DNA of 64,000 nucleotides from Cavia porcellus (taxonomy: Eukaryota; Chordata; Mammalia; Rodentia; Caviidae), in NCBI RefSeq assembly GCF_034190915.1, contig NW_026947489.1, positions 54,436,001 through 54,500,000 on the forward strand, written 5' to 3'. A program made the translations under genes and the position numbers. Below the pieces are notes generated by a model, which made no database searches, had not been told where the DNA came from, and worked only from the letters and a program-made list of their open reading frames with translations. Below are positions 58,277 through 64,000 of this stretch, piece after piece (within the stretch, counting starts at the first letter, position 1; every line of letters begins with the position of its first letter).

Positions 58277-60789
58277 TGAAAAACTGTTAACCAAATGGCC
58301 TGGACAGAAAAGAAGGGGGAGGGGGGGACAGGAACAATGAAAAGTAAAAAAGTAATTTTGATACCGTAACAATCAATGCAGATTTCTTTTATATATGTAT
58401 ATTTTGATTTATTTTCATGATCAGTTTTCCACAAACATGAAGGCTTGGGAAATAATGACTTCCAAGCACTCAGGCCTCTTGATCTAGGGCTCTCAATTTT
58501 TAATATTTGCATGTGCAAGTGGCATAGTTCCCCCAAGTTATTTGATTCTTCATGGACATGGTAGGAAGTAGTGTTCCAACAATAGTTGACAAGAAACTGA
58601 TCTAGGAAGAAAGAATCTAGGAAGAGACAAGGAAGAAGAAGCCAACATGTGTATGGGGGATTACTGGCAAGCACAACACAAAATTCCTATTTGTGGAGGA
58701 ATGAAAAGGGTGCTGGTGACCAGTGAGAGATATTAGCATTGAAAGACAGAAGTTGGTCTGTGGTTTTATTTGTATGAAGGGACACCTGCTAGGAGGGATT
58801 TACTGTTCAAGGAAGATTAAATGAGCTTAGTGCATTAGATCAAGGACAGAGGGAAGAGAAGGGGCTGAAGGGCTCGCTGGAGAAACATGGCAGAGCCGGG
58901 TTGAGTTCTGAGCCCTCCTGTGATTCTGTTGTTTATCTAATGCATTCACATTTTAATATTTATTTGCGTTGGTGCTTGTTAAGGCTAAATCAAAGACACT
59001 TGAGGCATGATGAGAGAGCTTAAAAATATTCTTAAAATGCCTTTTTGTTCAGATTAGTAAAAACAAATAAAAATTAAGCAAATTGGCACAATGCAAGTCA
59101 TTAAAGTTGTCTGAATTTTCTTGAGAGCTGTCTAAAGAAAAGGTTCCTTTTTATAATTTTTTTTATGATCAAATAAGCTAAGTGTTGTGGAAGGGTATAG
59201 TAAACTTTACTAAAATTTTTGAAATATTTTATTTATTCACTTTGGATAGATTACCAAAGAGCTATAATGAAATTAGAAGTAAATGTATGGAGAATTTTTC
59301 CAATTTTTTGAAACTTTTTCAAAAATTAATTATTTAATATATCAATGCTGGTTCCTTTATTAGCTGCCTGGAGACTTGGTGCAGTTTTCACTTACTAATA
59401 TCACTAATACCATAACAGAAGGAGTTGCATATTTTTAGCAACTAGAAAGTGATAGAATGTAGACATTCCCTGATCGTAGTGTAGGCATAACTACTAGTTA
59501 AACTCAAGTAATAATTATCCACCTAAGTCATCAAGCAAGGCAGATATGCCTGTGTCATCCGGGTCAAATTTGAATCCCTCAGGTCAAAGCACATGGATCT
59601 CAAATGAAGCTCGGTTGTCTATGAAGAGATTTTAAGGGGCCGTATGCTTGAGTTTCCTAAATTTGATTCCCTTCAGAAGTTTCTGCATTTAAAAAATGAT
59701 ATTAGTTGTTTATTGCTGAGTTATCTACAAAAACATCATCAAGTTATCTTTAACCACAGAATACTGAGAAATAATCATAGAAACAAAGTCCTGACTTTGG
59801 TGTGCACTTTTGTGCTTTCTTTTGAAAGAAAAAGGTGCCATCGTTTCCTCCACAGTGAAATCAATGAGGAATTTTACAAAAGTAAATCTGCATAAATACT
59901 CTTATTTTCATCTTTGCCTCTAAAATTAAGATATGTCTAACTCTGGTCTTCCCAATCTGAGTATCATTGCTAGATCAAACCCATTGTCTCCTTTTGGACA
60001 TCAAATGATCACTTACTCTTAGTTCACCTACCTCCTACTTCTCTTTAACTTTAAATGTGTTTGGTGGCTTTGATGCTACAAATATACAAATCCTAAGCAA
60101 ACCACTGCCCATCCCTTGGCATTGACCTTCCTCCCTGGGAATAACTTGCCTTTTTATTTACTTGGTGGGAGAAATATTTGAAAGTATTTGAGTGTCTGCT
60201 GCATGCATACCTTCCTGGCCATTCATGGCTCAACTTCCTGTGTGCTGCCTGTGAGTAACATCTCTAAGGATGACCAAAAAATTGAGTAGCAAGAAGAAGA
60301 TGCTCTGGTGACCATAAATACCTTCTATAACAGGCAGACCTAACATATGACTAACTTTTTCTTCTGAAAAATATTGATGAGTTTGGTTGCTTCCTTCTTG
60401 ATAGGAATAGAAGTGAACTGATGCACAGGTTTGGGAATGAAGAGGATAACCCTAGAGGAAAGTCAAGGATAGGAAGATAAGAAGGGGTCTGGAGACGACA
60501 GAAGTAATAGCCCTCTATTATGGTGTCACTCACTGTGACCACCGACTCTGCTGCTAATCTATCCCACTGAGGAAACTGCACTCCACACAGGAGTGTTTGC
60601 AGGTGTAAAAACCAGGTCAGCTTCACATCCAGGTCAAAATTAATGAATTAGGATATATGGAGGGATGTCATTACTATGAATTCCTACCTTTTTTATTGTT
60701 GATATTATTTAACTTTTTTTAAAACATGTTTTTTTCAATACTTGTTATTCCAAACACTGATTTTTACTTTCACAATCGTGCAAAAAGTA
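58277..60789. other. intron, nothing recognised
   Basis: A G-rich run lies at 58315-58328. A 180-codon minus-strand open frame at 58132-58674 overlaps the SINE and has no domain. No other supported feature. Confidence 0.5.
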
Positions 60790-60902
60790 CTGCATATTAT
60801 TATCTCTGTTCTACAGATGAGGTCGCTGAAGCTTAGACAATTTAAATGACTTTCTAGCACTTACAGAACTAATAAGTGTTGGAGCAACAATTTGTACTAC
60901 CT
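60790..60902 (-). mobile_element. MIR, antisense
   Basis: ATTATTATCTCTGTTCTACA, GATGAGGTCGCTGAAGCTTA, AACTAATAAGTGTTGGAGC match the antisense MIR core (TTTACAGATGAGGAAACTGA-type). Confidence 0.7.
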
Positions 60903-61998
60903 TATACTTGGTAGATTCTTGACTTATGTTAGTAAAATTTGCTTAGTTGGAGAGGCAATGTGGATTTTAATGAATGGGTTTATAAGTGTATTATTCATCA
61001 ACACTCCTGAGATTAGTTACTGTCTTAAATACTAATACATGAACAGGACTCAGGCAGAACTAATGCTTCCAATAGAATGAGCTAGAAATCTATTGTCTTA
61101 TTGGGGTACTCACATCAGTAGTAAAAACTTTATTTAATTTCTGTTTTTCTCATTTACGCTACAAATGAAGAGAATAGCCTTAGGAGAGTGATTTGCCTGT
61201 CATTTGATCTTTATAAAGAAATTACACATAATTAACTTACTTCATTTTTAGTTAAGTTGCTAATTAGGTGATTCATTGAGATTCCAAAGGATTAATCTTT
61301 TGGCTTCCAGCATGGAAGTAAAAAAAGAATCCACTATCATTGAAAAAAAAAAAAAAAAAAAAAAAAGCAATATCATCAGGAGTTCTTGAGCCCCAAAAGA
61401 AAATAAATGATTGAACAAAAGAATGGCAATGAGAAATTTAATCCGAGCATTTAAAGTGAACCACAGGCTGATAAAATCCTACAATCAAAGCAACCAATTC
61501 AAAGTAGAAATAAATTATTTAGCCAAAGTTAACATTTTTCTTGTAACACTCATTTTTCTTAGACCTCAAACCCTAGCATGTCCCAATAGTTTAGTTTTAA
61601 TATGAATTGCTCTCCTTTTTTGTTATTAAAATAAGCCTTATTGTTCCCAACATGTAACTTAACATTTAGTATCTAAAGATCAAGATAACAAATATAAAAT
61701 CTATCGGCTGTGTCGTATTCTACTAGTCATAGAGAAAGGGAATAAAGAATACATTGCCATGTAAGGGGGCAGCAGTACGGATGGGTGAGATGTGTTTAGC
61801 ATTTGATTGCAGAGAAATTCTGATCATACAGTGTTTCCCTCAAATCTTCAGCTTTCACTTAGAGTCAAAGAGAATAGAAGTGTTGAAAATGAGTAATAAA
61901 TTCACTTTATTTTATATGGCCTTTGTTGTTGTCAGGGATTGTGAGAACAATTAGAATCAGGACACAAAATTTATTATATTTTTTTGATGGTCACCCAG
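60903..61998. other. intron; A24 tract at 61343-61366
   Basis: Apart from the poly(A) tract, nothing recognised. Confidence 0.5.
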
Positions 61999-62340
61999 TG
62001 TCTTAGTTACTTTTTACTTGTTGCTGAGACAAAATACCTGAATCCCAAAGTTGGGAAAGGAAAGGTTTATTTCTTACAGTTTTTGGAGGTTTCAGTCCAC
62101 ACTCAGTTGGCTACAAGGCAGACAGGCATGGCTGGGCCACAGTTCATGGAGGCCACCAACAGCAAACAGGAACCAGCAAAGAGCAAGACACACCTTCTTC
62201 CTGCCATTACATCACATCCTGGCTCCACCCTTGTGTGGGTGGAGCACTGACAGCATCAATCCAAGCACTAGACAATGAACCATCACAAATACACAATGCA
62301 AACTCATGAGGCCTGGGGGACACAGACATAAACCATGACA
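61999..62340 (-). mobile_element. solo MaLR LTR with intact ends, antisense
   Basis: Begins TGTCTTAGTTACTTTTTACT and ends AAACCATGACA, giving TG...CA termini over 342 bp. The 5-bp repeat CCCAG flanks it exactly (61994-61998 and 62341-62345), the size expected for ERVL/MaLR integration. Internal phrases CAGTTTTTGGAGGTTTCAGT, CAGTTCATGGAGGCCACC, CATCCTGGCTCCACCC fit antisense MaLR. No proviral interior remains, which fits LTR-LTR recombination. Confidence 0.85.
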
Positions 62341-62399
62341 CCCAGAGTTAACACAAGAAAGTGCAGGAAATCTATACATAACACTAAAGACTCAGTATT

Positions 62400-63005
62400 C
62401 AGCACAAAGGTCTGAATCCCACACAATGTCCTGCGTGAGTCCAGCTGATAAACCTAGAGCCCATAACAATGCCTCTCACGTATCCAACTGGAGGTCTAGA
62501 GCCCATGTGAAGGACTCACACCAGTTTCTTTTATGGATTTGCACTGGGAAGCCCAAAGGTCAGGGATAGAAGCTAGAAAGTCTATGCCAGCAGGGTGAAG
62601 GAGCTGTGCTGATAGGTTGAGTGTTCTACCCTGGAGCCAAGAAGTCAGGCTCAGAACAAAGACCAAAGCTGCCCTGAAAAGAACCATAGCCATCCTCACA
62701 GACACAGAGGTCCTGAGTTCTTCAGATGACAAGCACAGTCGAGTACATGCCAGAAAGCCAGCATGAGAAGTTTCTTCTGGAGATTAAATGGCACACACCT
62801 TCCCCTCTCAAGCCAGAAAGTAACGTTCAATGTAAGGACCAGAGCTCCCCCAAAATGAACCACAGCCTCTCTCACCAACAAGGTCCCAAGCTCCTCCAAT
62901 GACAATGGTCAAACTCACACTGGGGAGGCTAGTTATGCCGAGCTCCTCCAGGAGAACCAAAGACTCAAACTGCAACACTAAGAGAAACCCACAAAGCCTC
63001 ACTCT
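62400..63005. repeat. ~176-bp tandem repeat, about three units, unrecognised
   Basis: AGCCAAGAAGTCAGGCTCAG (62635) and AGCCAGAAAGTAACGTTCAA (62811) start corresponding segments. CCTCACAGACACAGAGGTCC...TTCTTCAGATGAC and CTCTCACCAACAAGGTCCCA...CTCCTCCAATGAC keep the same spacing. A third, more diverged unit precedes them (GCCTCTCACGTATCC...GGAGGTC near 62472). Minus-strand ORFs over successive units give related peptides (MSSEEL... and MSLEELG...), an independent sign of homology between units. I do not recognise the family. Confidence 0.7.
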
Positions 63006-64000
63006 TCTCCTCCATGTCTCTATTTATGCTGGCAGCTTTCCTCAGGTAGAACATCTAGCTCAGCACCATGCTGATTTAATTCATCTGGTATTAATTTGAT
63101 CATCGGCTTTTAATCATTAATAACCTTTTGTTGAGTGAAAAGAACTTAATTTTAAGAGACAAATACATTGGCTCTTTTGAACACTGAACAATTTTGATAG
63201 TTGATATGATTTTATTGGAGATTATTTACAATTGAGATCTTAGGTTTTTATTTTAAAGAAATAACTGCTATCCCATCACGTGGGCTCATTCCAAATCTTA
63301 GGATTTTGCTTCTTGATTTTTTAAATTTATTTTTTGAGGGACTAGTTGGGTAGTTGTTGCTCCGGGTGTAACTAAAAGGAGTTAATTTTCACACAACTGT
63401 AGACAAGATAAATCCTTTCCTCTGTTTATGAGTGAAAACAATCAAGAGAAACAATTTTAATCATTAACTACTGATGAAAACTTTAGGTATAAGCTTATAG
63501 TATTGCCACGAACAATATATTCACTGTCAAGAAAATAAAAGTTTGTAAGCAAAAGTCTCTTGCTGAAATCATAGAGCTAGTCGTGACAGCACTAGGGTTA
63601 GAGTCCTAGACCCTAAAGATCCAGATCAGTCCTCTATCACTTGTTTACTCTGAGTCTCTTCCTCACCCATGTCGGCTGTGGCTCTTAGACATGTCTTCAT
63701 GTAGTGAAGTCAGAGTGTGCTGACACTGAGAATCACCCCCCACATTTTTGTAGAAATCTGTAGAAAATTTTAGTAGGCATTTCATCAAAACAACTATGGA
63801 GTTCCATTCTACCGTCAAAAGTGTGTTGATAAAATTTTGTGATTAAATTCCAGAACAAACCAAATGCTATTATCAGCCAAGTTTCCTCCTTTAACTTTGT
63901 TTTCTAAAGGGTCACGTATATACAACAGGAGATAGGCAAGACTGCAAGTTGGTGAAATGGTAAGAAAATTTAAAAAATTTTACTTCTAGAGAATTCCATT
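63006..64000. other. intron, nothing recognised
   Basis: A+T-rich, with no supported feature up to the window end. Confidence 0.5.

Larger units (their letters stand above)
36422..64000 (+). other. CNTNAP2: CNTNAP2 intron following the exon (partial)
   Basis: Non-coding sequence to the window end. The next expected protein segment of LamG2 is not found in any frame, so this intron exceeds 27 kb. It is richer in LTR-derived sequence than the upstream intron, particularly at 41-43, 47.6-50, 54 and 62 kb. Confidence 0.85.

Noticed and set aside
58132..58674. 180-codon open frame on the minus strand
   Set aside because: Overlaps an ID SINE and its tail. The leucine/phenylalanine/cysteine-rich peptide comes from repeat and T-rich sequence, with no domain.
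62496..63002. Related minus-strand peptides as a duplicated gene family
   Set aside because: Their similarity comes from the ~176-bp DNA repeat. The ORFs are short, use different frames and have no coding signs.
1..64000. CRISPR arrays, operons, phage or plasmid systems
   Set aside because: The window is vertebrate intronic DNA with a spliced exon. Tandem repeats here are microsatellites, LINE monomers or minisatellites without regular unique spacers.

Overview
This is mammalian, almost entirely intronic DNA from a rodent. The rodent call rests on abundant tRNA-derived ID-type SINEs, B1-like (7SL-derived) monomeric SINEs, MaLR-type LTRs and a LINE-1 with tandem 5'-UTR monomers. The young ID-type copies share a distinctive tail after box B, containing GGTACCGAT and then an A-rich tract. 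That form does not look like mouse or rat ID, so a non-murid rodent is more likely, but I cannot name the species.

Only one protein-coding exon can be supported. It lies on the + strand at 36272-36421 (150 nt, phase 1 on both sides) and encodes 50 residues of a laminin G domain. I recognise these as contactin-associated protein-like 2 (CNTNAP2/CASPR2), second LamG domain. The window is therefore about 36.3 kb of the intron before this exon and 27.6 kb of the intron after it. That fits a gene known to exceed 2 Mb with introns of tens to hundreds of kb. No other ORF looks like a gene. The longest ones are chance reading frames or read through microsatellites and SINE tails.

Layout: 1-16.3 kb is mostly unique A+T-rich intron with old MER5/L2-like fragments, B1-like SINEs and one young antisense SINE (12.76 kb). 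16.4-19.5 kb is a rearranged sense LINE-1: four ~170-bp 5'-UTR monomers, almost no ORF1, the endonuclease part of ORF2, a non-L1 gap with two SINEs, and an L1 3' end. 19.5-36.2 kb holds sparse repeats, an antisense L1 (25-26.3 kb), AT-rich palindromic arrays (27.7-28.0 kb), a Tigger-like DNA transposon (28.5 kb), purine-rich microsatellites and a young antisense SINE (35.2 kb) 1 kb before the exon. 36.4-43 kb holds a sense MaLR LTR 0.5 kb after the exon, two antisense MaLR LTRs, a ~60-bp tandem array and (GA)n tracts. 43-64 kb holds more SINEs, antisense L1 ends, a degenerate antisense MaLR provirus (47.6-49.9 kb) whose left LTR carries a 135-bp copy of the provirus's own internal region, a sense LTR with an internal tandem duplication (54 kb), and a solo MaLR LTR with intact ends and a 5-bp target duplication (62 kb). 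The solo LTR is followed at once by ~3 copies of an unrecognised ~176-bp repeat.

I found no credible new multi-gene system. The most unusual points are the templated 135-bp insertion, the L1 monomer array joined almost directly to ORF2, the repeated loss of the central hairpin from SINE copies, and the ~176-bp repeat beside the solo LTR. All repeat-family names come from recognising consensus-like motifs by eye, not from a database search.
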